A stretch of 64,000 nt of DNA from Linum tenue (GCA_946122785.1 CAMGYJ010000006.1:31261168-31325167); one strand, 5' to 3'; counted from the stretch's first letter, positions 1-13,634 are shown. Notes: generated by a model from the letters alone, not told the origin. Translations and numbers: made by a program.

Positions 1-599
1 TACCAAGGTCGTGTTCCACAAAACGGGAAAACTATCGCTACTTAAGAGATTAAATCGTTATTTAGATTAACTTCCGACAAAATGCTATCAAACTTAAGTC
101 GTGAGAGATAGAGAGCTACTTGGGGATGTTGCCCCTAACCAACCTCATTGGAAACGTAACCATAATGGATTCCAATTGCTTCATTTCAATAATCAATTAA
201 GAGGCAATTGGACCAATCGACCCAATTTTCCTCCTAGCTATGTGACCAAATAAATGGTCATGTAATTGACCACCATAGCTGGAGATATGCACAATACTTG
301 TAGATTAGGACAAGCCCACACTCACACAACTAAGTAATCCAATGGTCATCCAATTGTCTAGTTGTTCTACTTGATTTTAGCCCTAGCTTGACCCAATTGA
401 ATGATCACCTCCATACGTCAAGCTCTAAATCATGATCAACACATAAGTAAGACATGGACATGTATTAAAATCAATTAAGTAGACATAATATACTTTTTTG
501 TTGAAAGTAGACATAATATACTTGAAATCCAACCTATCATCCATTTGAATCCAAAATACCCTACATCTAGTTTAGGATTTCTCACCCCAAGCTCAAAAA

Positions 600-748
600 G
601 TATCACCCCATGAAAGGGGGAGGAAGGACACAAAAAAATATGGAGAACTCAACATCTTGACAACTCAAACTCTGGGAACCCCATCTCCAAAGCTCCAGAA
701 TTAGGCTCTCCTTCTTCTAGATCCTCTTTCATTCCAAAGGAACCCTTA

Positions 749-838
<90 letters not shown>

Positions 839-1300
839 GTACTAAAATTGAAAAATATGATATTCTTTACCTTAAAAAATCGATCAGCTATATATAAGGA
901 CCATGATTGGTCTAGTTCACGGCGTGAATTGAAATATAAGAAGATCTCATGAACTCTGATACATCGTCGCTCTATTCTAAACATCCTGAGATCACGACCT
1001 CATGTTCACGGTTGTGATCTTCATGTCACGGTCTCCCATTGGCGCTCGTGTGTTAGGCCACAAAACTGTCAATTTCTACTTACTTTTTTATTGCTAGGGT
1101 TCACGACATGATCTCAATGATCATGTCTATGATCTTCTTCATCCGCCCGTGAACTTATAATAGAACCTGAGAGTCCCTACCGATATCTTCTGCCTGAGAT
1201 CGTGAACTCCAATTCAGTTTCTCCCTACACTTGTTGCCCAACTTTGCTCCAATTTCGCTCAAACCTTTGAATATGTTGAGGGTTCAATTAGCAACTGTGT
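600..1300 (-). repeat. Probable remnant of an Athila-like gypsy LTR
   Basis: A TATA-like stretch (CTATATATAAGG, about 889-900) is followed from about 916 to 1215 by half-palindromes such as TTCACGG, CGTGAACT and GATCATG. The same order is seen in the better bounded solo LTR at 54295-55612. No target duplication or LTR ends were found, so the boundaries are approximate. It could instead be a fragment of another repeat. Confidence 0.4.
752..834. repeat. (CT)n microsatellite
   Basis: About 83 bases of uninterrupted CT dinucleotide repeat. It lies inside a probable old LTR remnant and makes a spurious Arg-Glu repeat ORF on the minus strand. Bases 1-590 to its left hold no gene or repeat that I can recognise. 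Confidence 0.95.
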
Positions 1301-2348
1301 CAAATTTTCTCGTCCAACAACATAAAATGGGGTTACAACGGTTAGGCAGAGACAATATGGATTGGCTCATTATATATCAGTGTGAATTAAGACGGATGAG
1401 ATATTTTGAAATGACGCTAGAATTGTGAGATGCATCAATTCAATGATTTCAAATGTCAAATCAACAATCAAATAAATGCATTATGTTTCATCTTAAAAAA
1501 ATGATACACAATATATGCATTCGCCAATACACCATTTGTAATCACATATAACAAATGACACCTCTAAGTGTACCAACAAAACAAAATTGTTGGATCCAGC
1601 CAGCCAGCAGAAACACTTTCTCTTTCTCATATAACAAAAGCAAGGCAAAGAGAAAAGGTTCTGCTTTCTTTTTAGGTAATGAAAGGTGATGTGTGGAGGA
1701 GGCCAGGTGTGTGTTGTGTTTGTGAGTGCAAGAAAGAAAGAAAGTACAGAAAGAGGGGTTTGGTTTCATTTTCAAGTTGCTCCATGTTGTTTTCTAATGA
1801 TCTCTTTCTCATTGGTTGCCCTCTCCTCATGATCAGGGTATCCAAACAATTGAAGAAGGGTACCATCCAACTTTTTATTATTTCTTATTATTTGTTTCCT
1901 TTTGCATATTGTTGAGATCCTCCCTTCCTCCACTACTTACCATATGCTCACAGACACATCGTGGGGGTAGCTTGTGTATTCTGCTTTTTCATTGCTCTTT
2001 TTCCAGCTTCCTTCCTTTTGTTTGACAATGATGTTCTCCTACCCTCCAATTGTCCATTGCTTGTTAATTTGGAGTGGGTATATGTGAAATAAGACAAACA
2101 TCGTGATGTTTTTTTAAGATTGAGTTGTTTGATGAGGTAACTTGATAGGCTAAGATGACAATCAATTCCCAAATTGAACCCATGAATTGGATTCTAGTGT
2201 TGAAAATTAAAACGCTGATAAAGATACTATCTGATTTATAGAAATGTATTAATGTGTAATGAAAAATTAGAAAGCCTGCCAATACTTAAATCCAACACTA
2301 AGGACTATCACTCTAGGTTGACATGTGAATTTCATGAGATTTATGATA
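1301..2348. other. Intergenic, no gene recognised
   Basis: AT-rich DNA with only short ORFs that overlap on both strands and resemble no protein I know. No repeat boundaries were seen. Confidence 0.5.
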
Positions 2349-2356
2349 GTACTAAT

Positions 2357-4141
2357 TAGAGCTGTCAGTTTGGTTTGGTTAACCAAAACATTAAGTACGA
2401 AATTTAAAAAAAAAAATCAAATCAGGCGAACCAAAAGCCGATTGATCCTTAATGGTTTCGGTTTTTAATAAATCAAAAACCAAACTCATAGTCTTTAATG
2501 ATGTCTTCCACTTGAGGTTTTGGTTTGGATTAACGAGGAACTGTGGGCACAACTGTACATGGGCAACGGGTCGGGTCACCCAGGGGCTAGCACGGCACGA
2601 CACGGTTAGCGCACGACACGAATACGAAATATATGGGCCGGCCCGGCACGAGCACGAAAAATTTATGGGCGTGTCGGGCCTAAACTTCATGGGCACGGGC
2701 ACAACACGATATGTAAATGGATCGTGTCGGGCCTAATATTTTCGAGACTATTGAAAATGAACATGACATGAAAAGAATATTTATTTGACAGAAAATAAAA
2801 ATAGAAATGATTATAGGTCCAAATCTTAAAAAATACAAGTACAATAAAAATTATTTACTATTGTTAGAAGTGATCATAAATATATATACGTAATTACTAC
2901 CATAAGCAAAAATAGACGAAGTATTAAACAAAGTCAAATCACACTCACTATATTTTCAATTTTCTTTTCCTCCTTATTTGTTACATTTCTTACATTCTCG
3001 GTTAATACTTTCATTCTCCGTCCAATTTGTTCCTTGTTTTTCATTACCTTTTTTATTTTCTTTCTTTTCATTAAATACGAATATAAGCACGGCACGGGCA
3101 CGAATAAGCACGGCACGATTCAAACCGTTCTCGTGCCTAGGCCGGCCCTAGTAAAATTAACAAATGTGCTGGCACGACACGAAAACTTACGGATCGTGTC
3201 GAGCACGGCACGAAATAAACGGGCCCGAAGCGTGCATGTACCGTGCCGGCCCAAGCACGACCCAACGCTCACGTACAGGCATTGACTGGCCAATAGGATG
3301 TTTTGGGAGTACCTCCGGCGCAGGGAATCCTAATATTAGAGGGTATCCATCGTAGTTCTGTTAGTTGATTTAATCCTATATTATATGATGAGCTTGTGGT
3401 ATATGATTGATTGATTATGGTTAAGATGATGCATTTAAATATATTAATTAATATTAGTGATATTTATTAGTTAATATTCACATATATATAAACGAGGCAT
3501 GTATATTCATCGTGAAAGTTATATTTATGTTGTGAAAGCCCTATTGTTATAAAATGACAGAAGAAACCCTTAAATGATTAATCGATGATATTATGGTTGA
3601 AAATGATTTCTCGCAGAATCCAAAAATTGAAGAGTTAGTAGATTAGTTTATTTCTGTTATTGTTTAAATAATGATGTTATGACTATTATTGGTTTCATTA
3701 TATTTAAAAATTGAACATCTCAATTCAAGAACAGTACATCCACGATTTATTGGACTACTCTGATTGTGGGGATGATCCTTGTGAGTATGTCCCTTTTCAT
3801 TCATTTTTTAGTAGCTTGCAAATATTTCATCAAGCTATTATTCATGTACGAGAGAAGAAAGCGCGCATGAGATAAATAGAGTTCTCAATTTTCCCGTTAT
3901 TGCCAATTTGCAAAATAAATTTCACCTCCAATGTAGGAGGAGAGAAATTTAACATATGATGTTGTTCTCATAACCATTAAGATGCTAATAGTTTCTTTAT
4001 TTAATCGAAATCAAAATTCTTAAGCTTCTAAACCATTTAAAACCGAAAAACTGAACCCTTCATCTTCTAATTGATTTGGTTTCGGTTAAAATAGGAAAAA
4101 GAAAAAAAATCAAAACCCAAACCAACCTCACCGGGGCCCTA
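2357..4141. mobile_element. Non-autonomous hAT-like element with a nested element
   Basis: The ends are TAGAGCTGTCAG on the left and CCGGGGCCCTA on the right (TAGGGCCCCGG when reversed), both of the TAG-start type common in plant hAT elements. They are flanked by 8-bp copies GTACTAAT (2349-2356) and GCACTAAT (4142-4149), 7 of 8 matching, the size expected for hAT. Subterminal motifs on both sides are GGTTTGGTT and CGGTTTTTAA types in inverted orientation. No transposase ORF is present, so it would depend on another copy. Confidence 0.65.
2554..3277. mobile_element. Inner element with CACGGCACG-type inverted ends
   Basis: The left end TGTACATGGGCAACGGGTCG pairs imperfectly with the right end CGACCCAACGCTCACGTACA. 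Both sides then carry many CACGGCACGA, GGCCGGCCC and CGTGTCGGGCC motifs in opposite orientation. This GC-rich block differs sharply from the AT-rich element around it, so it is probably a second hAT-like insertion. No clear target duplication was found. It has no coding capacity. Confidence 0.45.
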
Positions 4142-4149
4142 GCACTAAT

Positions 4150-5443
4150 TAGATTAATAGATTGGCATTTGGCAATAAAGTGAATGGTACAACCGTAATT
4201 AGTCTTGCCTACTTGTTTTCTTCAACATGCCCATCTAAAGAGTTCTAAGATATGGAAGATGTTGACCATTTAATTCAATCTAGGTTGACACAATTATGAG
4301 ATACTTTCGACATGGACAAAAGCCAAATTTCCCATGTCATATCAAACCCACAGCATATATAACACCCAAAAGAAAAAGCAAGAATAATAATGTGTGGAGT
4401 GAAGAGATAGATAAGTATGCATATATTGGTGAACTGTTGGGCTTTGCCTTGTTGGATAACAGATGCTTGTCTTAGCAAGTGGGAAGAAGGCAGCAGCACC
4501 AGCACCAGCACCAGCAGGCTAAGAAACCACTTCTCTTTGGAGGGACACATCAGAGATATAAGGCCTGGAAGACATCTTTTTTCCCCCATCTCTAATCCTC
4601 TTCTTCTTCTTTGTACTGAATGTGACAGGACACATCATTTCCCTCCCCTTGCTGTTTCCTTTATTCTTCTCTGTGAGACATGTGGGGCTCTTCTTCACTT
4701 TCCAATGCTTCCTTTCCTTTCCTTTCTTTAGGGTATCAGCTGACCAAACCCAAATCTGATTCTGATGCAACCAAATATGTCCTCTTCCTTCATTTCATTA
4801 CTTAACATCTGCTCTTTCCTTTTGGACCATCAGCTCAACTCATAAGGTGGAAATCTGGCAAACCCAACATAAAAAAAAATGCAGCGGTTATATGTCTGTC
4901 CCTCATTCCTGGAAAAATGGAAGGACCCAGCATTCCAAGGTTGTCACTACTTGGTGGTAAGGCATAAGGAAGGTAATTCTGCAAACTGCTAATCCGTCAC
5001 ACTCGAGCTGTGCTGACATCGCAACTTTCGGAGGGTTACTGGCTGCACAATGGGAGGTCTCTGTTGAATACATCAATCCTCAAGCAATGTTGCATCGGAT
5101 TATCTCGCTCGTCAGGGTTAAGTTTTCAAGTTTGGTGGAACGACATCCAGGGCATGTTATGCCCTCATGAGCCGTGATTGCAACAAAAGAATTCAGTCCT
5201 AACTCAATGCGGTTTCCTAAGAACTTCCCAGCAAGTACAAAGGCGAACTTGGGACCTAGAGTGAATCGACAGCACTATATGATTGAAAGAAAGAAGGTAT
5301 ATGTATATTAATGGATGCATGTAATTTATATACATGGGCTTTCAAAATGTTCCAACGGCCTGGTACAAGAGGAATAAAGGAATGGAGACTTCCATATAGA
5401 GCTTCAAGCTTTGCATTAATTATGCTAATGGAGCAATCGTTAG
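4150..5443. other. Intergenic, 3' side of the CIPK gene
   Basis: No convincing coding region. It contains a short CAGCAC/CAGCAG repeat near 4491-4518 and pyrimidine-rich stretches near 4600-4730. The part just left of 5444 should include the 3' UTR of the kinase gene, whose end cannot be placed from sequence alone. Confidence 0.5.
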
Positions 5444-6766
5444 CTAGACAGAATCCAAATGCTGCTGACGATCACTCCGTGCCCAAACAATGTCCTTGAG
5501 GTCTTCCCTTAGTTGCTTCTCTACAGTGGGCCAGTGTTCTTTGAAGTTCTCACCACTGCCGCAACTTCTCATCTCCACCAGATGACAGAAAGGAGTGAAC
5601 TCAAAAACCTCAGCAATAATGGATAAATGGCTTCTTCTTCTACCTTCATCTGATGCTTCCAGTATGAGCACCCCTCTGTCTCTCTTCTTAACCTGCAGCT
5701 CTAGATGCGTGGCCATGTCCTCCAGCTTCGACATTATAGTCGATGCAGACTGCAGCGACACAAACTTCAGTGCTTCTTTGTTCTGATCACGCTCAGCAAA
5801 CAAACCAGACAGGTTCAGCCCATTTGAACAAGAGATTATGTCAAATGCATTCAAACTTGTGGGTTTCCCCAACTCTTCGCCTTTCCCTTCATGACCACCG
5901 GTCTCACGAGGGATGATTCGTGTCAAATCATTCTTCAAGCACCCCGATTGTGACTCTGGCCCTTTTCTGAACCAAGGATCCTCCATGATTTCGGAGATGG
6001 TGGTTCGAGTAACCGGGTTTGGGTCAAGCATTCTTGACAGCAAGTGACGCACTTCAGGTGCAAACCATGCTGGTAACTTGTAATCAGCATTGCTGGCTTT
6101 CCTGTACATAACAATCATATTGGCATCATGGAATGGGAGATAGCCAGCAAGCATGACATACAAGATCACCCCACAAGACCAGATGTCAGCTTTCGCACCA
6201 TCATAACCTCGTGCATGGAGAACCTCAGGAGCAACATATGAAGGGGTCCCACAGGTTGTGCGTAGTAGGCCATCTTGGCACTTAGATTCGACAAGGGCAC
6301 TCAGCCCGAAATCCGATACTTTCAGGACTCCATTCCCATCTAACAGCAAGTTCTCTGGCTTCAAATCCCTGTGGTAGACACCTTTTCCATGACAAAATTC
6401 AACTGCATTGATCAGCTGTTGAAAGTACTTCCTAGCTGCATCTTCCTTTAGCCTTCCTTTGGCCAGCTTGTTGAAGAGCTCACCACCTTTAGCATACTCG
6501 ATAACAAAGTAAATCTTGGTTTTGGAAGCCATGACTTCATAGAGCTGCAGCACATTTAAGTGTTTGACTCGTCTCATGACTGAAATCTCTCGTTTGATGT
6601 TGCTAGTCAGCCCAGCTTTCAGAGCCTTTTCCTTGTCGATGACCTTAATGGCCACACTTTGGCCAGTTTTAAGGTCTCTTGCATGGTGAACTTTGGCGAA
6701 GTTCCCTTGGCCTAATAATCTCCCAACCTCGTACCTCCCCATCAGGACACTGTCTTTGTATTCCAT
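5444..6766 (-). CDS. CIPK: CBL-interacting protein kinase (CIPK/SnRK3), 440 aa
   Basis: Ser/Thr kinase of the SnRK3 family, which is recruited by calcineurin B-like calcium sensors. The kinase domain covers about residues 12-266: glycine loop GQGNFAKV at 19-26, catalytic Lys41, helix-C Glu60, HRDLKPEN from 132, DFG at 152-154 and APE at 179-181. The activation loop has GTPSYVAPE where most relatives have GTPAYVAPE. The regulatory half has the NAF motif (Asn306-Ala307-Phe308) that binds CBL proteins, then a C-terminal region of the PPI type that binds PP2C phosphatases. The ORF is complete and intronless, like the intron-poor CIPK clade, and most resembles the CIPK2/10/20 group; the exact number cannot be assigned. 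ATG at 6764-6766 gives the conserved short N-terminus. Expected role: calcium-dependent regulation of ion transporters or stress responses. Confidence 0.97.
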   Translation of the reverse strand: MEYKDSVLMGRYEVGRLLGQGNFAKVHHARDLKTGQSVAIKVIDKEKALKAGLTSNIKREISVMRRVKHLNVLQLYEVMASKTKIYFVIEYAKGGELFNKLAKGRLKEDAARKYFQQLINAVEFCHGKGVYHRDLKPENLLLDGNGVLKVSDFGLSALVESKCQDGLLRTTCGTPSYVAPEVLHARGYDGAKADIWSCGVILYVMLAGYLPFHDANMIVMYRKASNADYKLPAWFAPEVRHLLSRMLDPNPVTRTTISEIMEDPWFRKGPESQSGCLKNDLTRIIPRETGGHEGKGEELGKPTSLNAFDIISCSNGLNLSGLFAERDQNKEALKFVSLQSASTIMSKLEDMATHLELQVKKRDRGVLILEASDEGRRRSHLSIIAEVFEFTPFCHLVEMRSCGSGENFKEHWPTVEKQLREDLKDIVWARSDRQQHLDSV

Positions 6767-8110
6767 ATTTCTGCTATCTATAGGCTGTGCTTAACAAGTA
6801 GTAGTAAGTATATACAAACTTTATGAACAAGGAGCCTCAGAAATGGGAGAGCTCGTCCACCTTCACTAATGAATGCTTCAGAAGGGCGTATGATTATTGT
6901 CAATGGTCACCTGGTTCTTTCCGAGTGAGATACAACTAGCTGCTTTTAAACTAATTCCGCAGAGCAAAAACCAGAATGAAGAATGAATTTCACAGGTTTG
7001 AAAGGAGTTATCAGACTTCCAGCACATTTTGCTGCATGCCCAGGTGGTGTTGTAGCATAAATGCTGTAGGGTACTGGATCACCGGGTGTGGAAACACACA
7101 CTGCTGATAGATCTGGGGGCAACAGAAATAGGATCATCATAATCAGCCCATGAATGAACGCAGTGATATTGGTAAAGGAACTAACCTACGAATAAATTGC
7201 ATCATTCTTTTGCATTACAAACAAGGTATCTGATAAGAAATCCAACATGAACCCATAGTCTAGTCTTATAGAGGCAGCAAATGGGGAACCCTGTGCCGAT
7301 TTTCAATCAAGAACAAGTACCAAGGAAGAGAGTGGGGAATGACATTCCTGATTGCTGATCAGACAATCTAGCTGGTTGTTAACAGATCAATAAACCGACA
7401 AGAGAGAAATGCAAAGAAAAATCCAGGGAAACCAAAGTCAATGAAGCTGCCACCTGTTGGATGAACTAGAACAGGACTAGTTTCTAACAAGCAAATGACT
7501 TTGGAATTGAACTAAGGCCATAACGAGCATATCTGATTCTCAGAAAAACACAACACGCAAACCCAGATCGACACGCAACATTGGCGAAAACCCCCACAAT
7601 TCTAACACTGATCTGAAAGCAACAGACATCTTGTAACAGAAGAAAGAAAACCCAGCTCAGAAATCAAAGCACGGTGAGCAGATGCAAGGAAAGGAAAAAG
7701 AAACCCAGATAAGCATTTGGGGGAAATGACGATCCTCACACCAAGAAACTCAAAGAGGGGGAATTACAAATTAGACTAACCAACATAGCAGAAGAAGCTG
7801 CAGAGGTGCTGCTAGGGAAGAGAGACAGACAGGGGAGAAGCAAGCAAGCAAATCCAAAGACGACACACAATGAAGGAGACGGACAAAAACAAAAACTGGG
7901 GATCTCAAAGACGTTACCTTTATGAAGAAGGGACGGATTCGCGGTTTGGGAGAATGCAGTCGTAACGTTCAAGGAAAGGAGAAACCCTCAAAACCTCCGC
8001 CCGCAAGCTATGTTTTTGTATACCAAGAATGTGAGGAGACAGACTCGATCTTCTTCGTCTTCTTCTGCCGTTACTTATCCCGCCAAGGATGGCTCGACTT
8101 TTCTTTCTCT
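6767..8110 (-). promoter_or_regulatory. Probable 5' UTR with leader intron of the CIPK gene
   Basis: Read on minus, a strong donor AAAG|GTAACG occurs at 7916-7918, after a CT-rich leader around 7920-8110. A usable acceptor (GCACAG) lies just upstream of the ATG near 6784. This suggests a leader intron of about 1.1 kb, an arrangement seen in other intronless CIPK genes. No coding ORF in this stretch looks real. The promoter should lie right of about 8110. The splice sites are inferred, not proven. Confidence 0.4.
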
Positions 8111-9473
8111 TCTCCTTCTTAGTTTGCTAGTAGGAGTAGTTGTAATTTATGGGGGGTGGGCTCGAAGCTCTTTGCTTTGATGGCGACTTGAAATTGTGGG
8201 AGAGCCACGGAACAGAACAACACCTCAATCTCAACTTATGGAGAGGGGACGTGACAGTGATTCAAGATCAAAAGAGAAAAGAGAAGAGAAGAGAAGAGAA
8301 GAGATTCGATCATATATATATATAAGAGATTTGGAACAATTGATGACAAGGATTAAGGATAATTATGAAGCAATTAGGAAGGAAGGAAGGGAAAAGACGA
8401 AATTGGCTTCAAACCTTTTGTGCGTTTTAATGGAGAAAAGTGGCGGAAGAAAGGTAATCCTCTCTTCGTATTATGGGAAAGCCAAAAAGAGAGAATTTGG
8501 AATATATATTATGGGAAATGGTCAGGAGATATATATATATTATTTTTGGCGGAACAAGATTTGATTCTGTTAATTGGCTGCCGCCAGCAAAATCACAACC
8601 GAAAATTGCAACCGGAACTGGATTTTGGCCTTTGCGGAGGAGTGCCGGTTCAACTAATTACGGTGATTCAGCTCCGGATAAAATTACAACTTTCGTAGTT
8701 TGAACTGATAACTGATAAGATCGTAAACTAGTTGAGATTAACATCAGAAAATGAGTTATGAACAAGGTTATCAATTCGGTTTATCACGTTGGCTAAATCC
8801 AGTAAGTGGGTTGAGATTTAATCGTCTAATTGCTTTAGTCCGGTTTAGCAGGATATATGAAAAAAGTCATTACATTATTCATACATTTATAAAGTATAGC
8901 AAATCTCATATCGACAATACCATATAGTATTTACACTAAAACAAGAGTTCATACTTGGATCCAACATACAATCAAAATTCAAACACACTCATATCACATT
9001 AATATTCAAATGTTCAACTTAGAATTATATACATAGATTTTAATGCAGGGAAAATCGAAAAAGAAGCGCATTTCACAAGCCAAAGGAGAAAACGACGCCT
9101 TGTGACCTCCAACTCGTGAACCTTGCTGCGGGTTGGTCGACCGACGAGTTTGTGGAGTCCTTTTTTTCCACGGGTTCATGTCGACCTGCGAGTTAACATC
9201 CTTGATAAAAACTTACTATCTTTATTTTGTGTTTAACAAGATAAGAGAACCTTTACAAGTGCTAACTGCTTAGGGGTCGTTTGAAACGACCATTTGCATG
9301 AGTTATTGTGACCCACTCAAATAACTCAGTCTGAGTTATTTGGATCCTAATAAGTTTTTGATAGAATTTGGATCATAATAAGTTAATAACTCAATTTGAC
9401 TTATTTGGACAATTGTATTAATATTATACTAACCATCGTCTTAACCATTATCTCCTATCTATTTTATATCTAA
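8111..9473. other. Intergenic, presumed CIPK promoter region
   Basis: Contains a GAAAAGAGAAGAGAAGAG-type purine repeat at about 8275-8305 and short AT repeats near 8315 and 8530. From about 8760 it is AT-rich with no recognisable gene. Regulatory elements for the kinase gene are likely in the first part, but none can be named. Confidence 0.4.
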
Positions 9474-9499
9474 CTAGTTTTTTACCCGCCCGTTGGGCG
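9474..9499 (-). mobile_element. Helitron 3' terminus
   Basis: Read on minus, a perfect 5-bp hairpin CGCCC-AAC-GGGCG (9487-9499) is followed after 9 bases by CTAG (9474-9477) and then a host T. A short GC hairpin about 10 bases before CTRR, inserted before T, is the diagnostic 3' end of Helitrons. The 5' end (TC) would lie at a higher coordinate and was not found, so the element's length is unknown. The AT-rich DNA to the right may belong to it. Confidence 0.55.
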
Positions 9500-12400
9500 A
9501 TGCATTTTGTTTGGTTATTTTATAATTCGTTATAGTATTATAATGATTATTTATTTTTTGTTGAGCTAATATACATGGAATTGTAAATCTCACTTACCTG
9601 ATTTTAGATAATATTCTATACTTTTATGCCTTTTTATTTCTGAAAAATTTAATTGTATTAACTGAGCTCTCTGTAGATCGTTCTTTATCGATTTAGAATT
9701 TTGTATCAAACTCAAAAAAGTTAAAAAAATAAAGGCCACAAACGAAGAAGTTAGAATAAGAAAATATGTTTCAATTAATAAAAAAAAAAGCGAAGAGCTT
9801 TTCATTTTCTTTCCCTTCTCATATGTCGGTATAAGATAATAGAGAATATTCCGATCTAGAACCCCACGAATATCATGTATTATCAATTACACATGCAATT
9901 ATGGAATAATGATGAAACACATTAGCATCCACATCCATCAATATTCCGCATACTCATTTAATTTATCTTGGCAATATTCTAGCAAAACCAACCAAAAACA
10001 GAACTATCATTTGTCACTAATTTAATAAAGTAATATTTTCTGCAAACTAAACTGCATATAAACACAATTTCTATTTTATAGAGAGCTACATATCTCCTAC
10101 AGAAAAAATGGTGTCTTTTTACCTAATAACAACATAGACAAATAATGAAAGGACAGAATACTTCAATACAACTCAACTCATTTTATCTTGCAGATTTCTA
10201 ATTTGTGAACTGAATTTATATGCACCAATCCAAATAGTAGTTGGTAAGAAAACAATCATGTCAAAATCAAGTTTTAGTTAGAGATTTAATGAGTAAAAAT
10301 CCACCCTAATGAAACAAACAAATGTCATTGCAAATGTGTAGAAACAGAAAAAAAAATCGAAATACACAATCGAGGAACCACCACCATCATTTTCGTTCTT
10401 TTTCGCGACCTTTATAAAACCCCAATTATATTCCATTCTACTTATAATCCCTTTGCTACCTATTAATTACTAACCAGATTGTCATCTTATAGCTAGCTAG
10501 TAGCATGTCAATCATGAACATAAAGAATATAATGAACAACCCTCACAACTCTACTTTTCATTTCAAAATCTAAGAAATCGAGTTGCAATAGGCATTTAAG
10601 GAAAACAATCAATTATTTAACCAAAAGAGATATGCCCTAAGTCCAACCATATATCCCTTCTAATTATACATTACCTATTTATATAAAAGTATATTTCGTA
10701 ATAGAGAACATAAAACAACTCCATGAAAACGAAGAAGAAATACATCCGCTCATTGAGTGGGGAAAATTTACCATCCAACAGTTTTAATTTGGAAGAAATT
10801 AAGAAAAGAATGGCGGAAAGAAGAGTGAGCAGTTGCCATCTTCAGATTAAGGAGGAAGAGGGAACAGTCGACAATCCTCAATTTGGCTCACCTCGTCTTT
10901 CCAATGATAGGATGAACTGTTTTCATCAACAAACAAAAATATGTTACAACTGCTCAAAATTTTGTCATCTTATCGTTGCCTCGTGTACCTCCCTCCTCCT
11001 ATTCTCCTACAAAGAAAAAACTTCATATGCATTATCATTTTCTTCTCTATCTAATTTCTTATTTTCAATGTTGGGTTTTATTTCTAGAGAGACAATCAAA
11101 ATGGGAAAATGGTAGAGATAAATTAAAAGTTTGTATTCATAATTAATATGTTTTCATTAAATCGGAATGAATAAGAAGTGTTTAAGAAAATAATTATTGC
11201 CTGTCAAGTTTACATTCAGACCTTTTTCTATATAAATTATACTTGTTTTATTTTATAAGTATATGTATTAGGAAGAAGTAAGTGTTTAGTAGCAAAATAT
11301 ATATAGTCATATAGTTTATTTTTCAAAGTCGATTGATGGTCAAACACTTATTTTCTCTTAGATCATCGTTTAAATTTTGTCTAATTGAAAAATTAATATT
11401 ATTCATATGTTTCGTAGTTACGTTATTGCGACTTTTAGTAGTGATTAACATTTTATAGGAAATCATTATTGGTTAATAGCAAATGACTACTATAGACCAA
11501 TATTAAAAAAAATAACACAAATCTCTAATTACAAATAGACAGGCCAATATTATTCATGAGCAATCCAGGTCGCCTAACTCCTCCATCTGATAACTTATTC
11601 AAATCTTGTTTGGTTTCACATGCTTTTATACTCGTCCTTTATATCCAATATCCTGAAACTCATCAAAATTAAAACCAAACAACGTAAACTCAAGCAAAAC
11701 GAGTCAAGAGAGGGTCTAAACGGTTGATAAACCAAATAGAACAAAATAGAATGTCAATAACCAATGACGCACAATAAGTGAATGAAACGTCGCTTAATAT
11801 TCCACAGATAAACAACATAATTTGAGTGTCACCACAATACATAGACATTAAGGTACCGTGTGTAATGAGCTTGATGTCTGCACAGTTAGAAGCTCATCTC
11901 CGAGCCCTAAATATAATAATCTTCTTTTTGAAAAGACAGGAAATAACTCTTGCTTTGAGAAACTACGCATTAATTGAGAGATTACAGGTTTTCTTTACAT
12001 ATTTCTATTTATTACTGCTATGCCAAATCCGGTGCCAGAGAATCCGCTCTTCTCTCTTTCTTTTTCAACTACGTGCGAAGAAAGAAAGGATTCCTGGAAT
12101 AATGAAGGAAGACCATGTCATTAAAGGAAGGGTGGTTTGCTGTTCTTCAAGTCAGAGAAGGACTAACACCAGCTGGGAACCAAGCCTGCGTAGCCTATGC
12201 GAAGTAAGCCTCGTGGAGAACTTCTTGAAACTTGAAATTACATGTACTTTAAGCTCACCAATATCCTCTGGTCGAAAGCAGGTTCACGACATAAGTGAAT
12301 TTATTTGTTAATCTATTTGATTAATCTTGGTCTTTGACTGCTACATTCAGCTCTTGCCCCGAACTGAGACTGGCTATCTCGAAATAATTGTATTCACGCA

Positions 12401-13057
12401 TCTCAAAAGAGGCAAAAGAAGTAGTTCACAAACCCAACATACCTTTTGTTTAAACTAATCGTCAATATTACCAATTCTTAAGATTTGAAAACGAAATCAC
12501 TTATTCGTTAAAAATTAGTATCATATAAAGAATTAATTCATTTCAATAACTTGATCTTTATCGATATCCTAGATGACAAACAATGTAGGTGTACTTGCTT
12601 TGGTTGGATCCGGTTGTTCCTTAACAAATGAATGGCTTTCATCTCTTGGGTTGGCATAAAAATTGTCAACTAAGAGTTGTTAAAAGTTTTTAGCATGCTC
12701 TATAAAAAAAAATTAGCATGCAAAGTAAAATGGTTGTAGTCAAATGTACAAGCGATCCATTTTTGACATGTGTAATTAGAATTACGCGGCTTCTAGAAAT
12801 GATCCCTACTCTTAAACCAAACGTTGCAAAAAGCACAATGGGTTCTGGGACGGCATGGTCGGTCGTTGTTGCCAATTTTAAAATTGGGTGACTTATATGC
12901 TTTTTATAAAAGTAGTTGGCCATGGATACAAATTGTGTGCAGATCGGTTAGGTTTGATGAAATTTTTTGTTAGGACGTTCTGACAACGTTTTGATTATTG
13001 TCTAGTTTTGAATGTACTTAACACATAAGCACATATTGTGATGAAATACTCTCATTG
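9500..13057. other. AT-rich intergenic region, no gene supported
   Basis: Open frames at 10723-11115 (130 aa) and 11826-12311 (161 aa), both plus, resemble no family I know and have base composition like their surroundings, so I do not call them genes. Part of this stretch may be the body of the Helitron ending at 9474. No inverted or direct repeats stood out. Confidence 0.4.
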
Positions 13058-13062
13058 ACATT

Positions 13063-13634
13063 TGTTTGTGCCCAACAACTATGCGCCCAGAACCTTCGCA
13101 CGTCAGCCCTCCGGTACGCCTTTCCCTGCACGCAACGGAACTAACTTGAGTCCAGGGAAGAGCTCGTTAGCACTCCAACGCTCAAGTCAGCAACCGTTTC
13201 TAGAGAGAAGTGAATAGTGATTCTAGAGAGAAGTTCTAACCTGAGTAAATGAGGTTCACCAACTCTCCTATTTATACCCCGGGCCTGGCCGACCAACATC
13301 CCCTTCTCCCGCCTGTCGCCAGGCCCGCATTAAATGTGTTGTACGATCAGGTCCTATGCGCCTCGACCATCTGACTCCCTACTCAGACGGTTGAGGCGCA
13401 TGACGTCAGCTGGTCCCTCCTCCGTACCTTCTTATCCACTGCGAATCCTTGTCGTACGCGCCATGTGTCAGGGCCTTGGCCCCACCTGGTCTGGGAAGTT
13501 CCTCTTTGTTATGTGGGCCAATTTTCTTCATGCCCCCCTGGGCCTACCGGGTTGGGCTCTACTTTTTGGCTTATCAATCCTTCCCCTTGGCCAGGTAAGC
13601 CCAACCCTCTTGGGCCGTGACTACGCCCCTAACA
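13063..13634. mobile_element. Solo LTR, 572 bp, target duplication ACATT
   Basis: Starts TGTTTGTGCCC and ends CCCCTAACA, giving the TG...CA ends of LTRs. It is flanked by exact 5-bp copies ACATT at 13058-13062 and 13635-13639. The block is GC-rich compared with its flanks and contains a TATA-like CCTATTTATACC near 13266. No second LTR or internal coding region is present, so it is a solo LTR left by recombination. The superfamily is uncertain; 5-bp duplications fit gypsy or copia. Confidence 0.75.

Noticed and set aside
752..834. CRISPR-like or other regular repeats in the window
   Set aside because: All regular repeats are microsatellites or LTR and TRIM units; nothing has spacer-repeat structure, and the DNA is from a plant.
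649..984. 111-aa minus ORF with a long Arg-Glu repeat
   Set aside because: The repeat is the translation of a CT microsatellite; the flanks are not coding.
10723..12311. ORFs of 130 aa and 161 aa as possible genes
   Set aside because: No known family, no splice or codon pattern, composition like the flanks.
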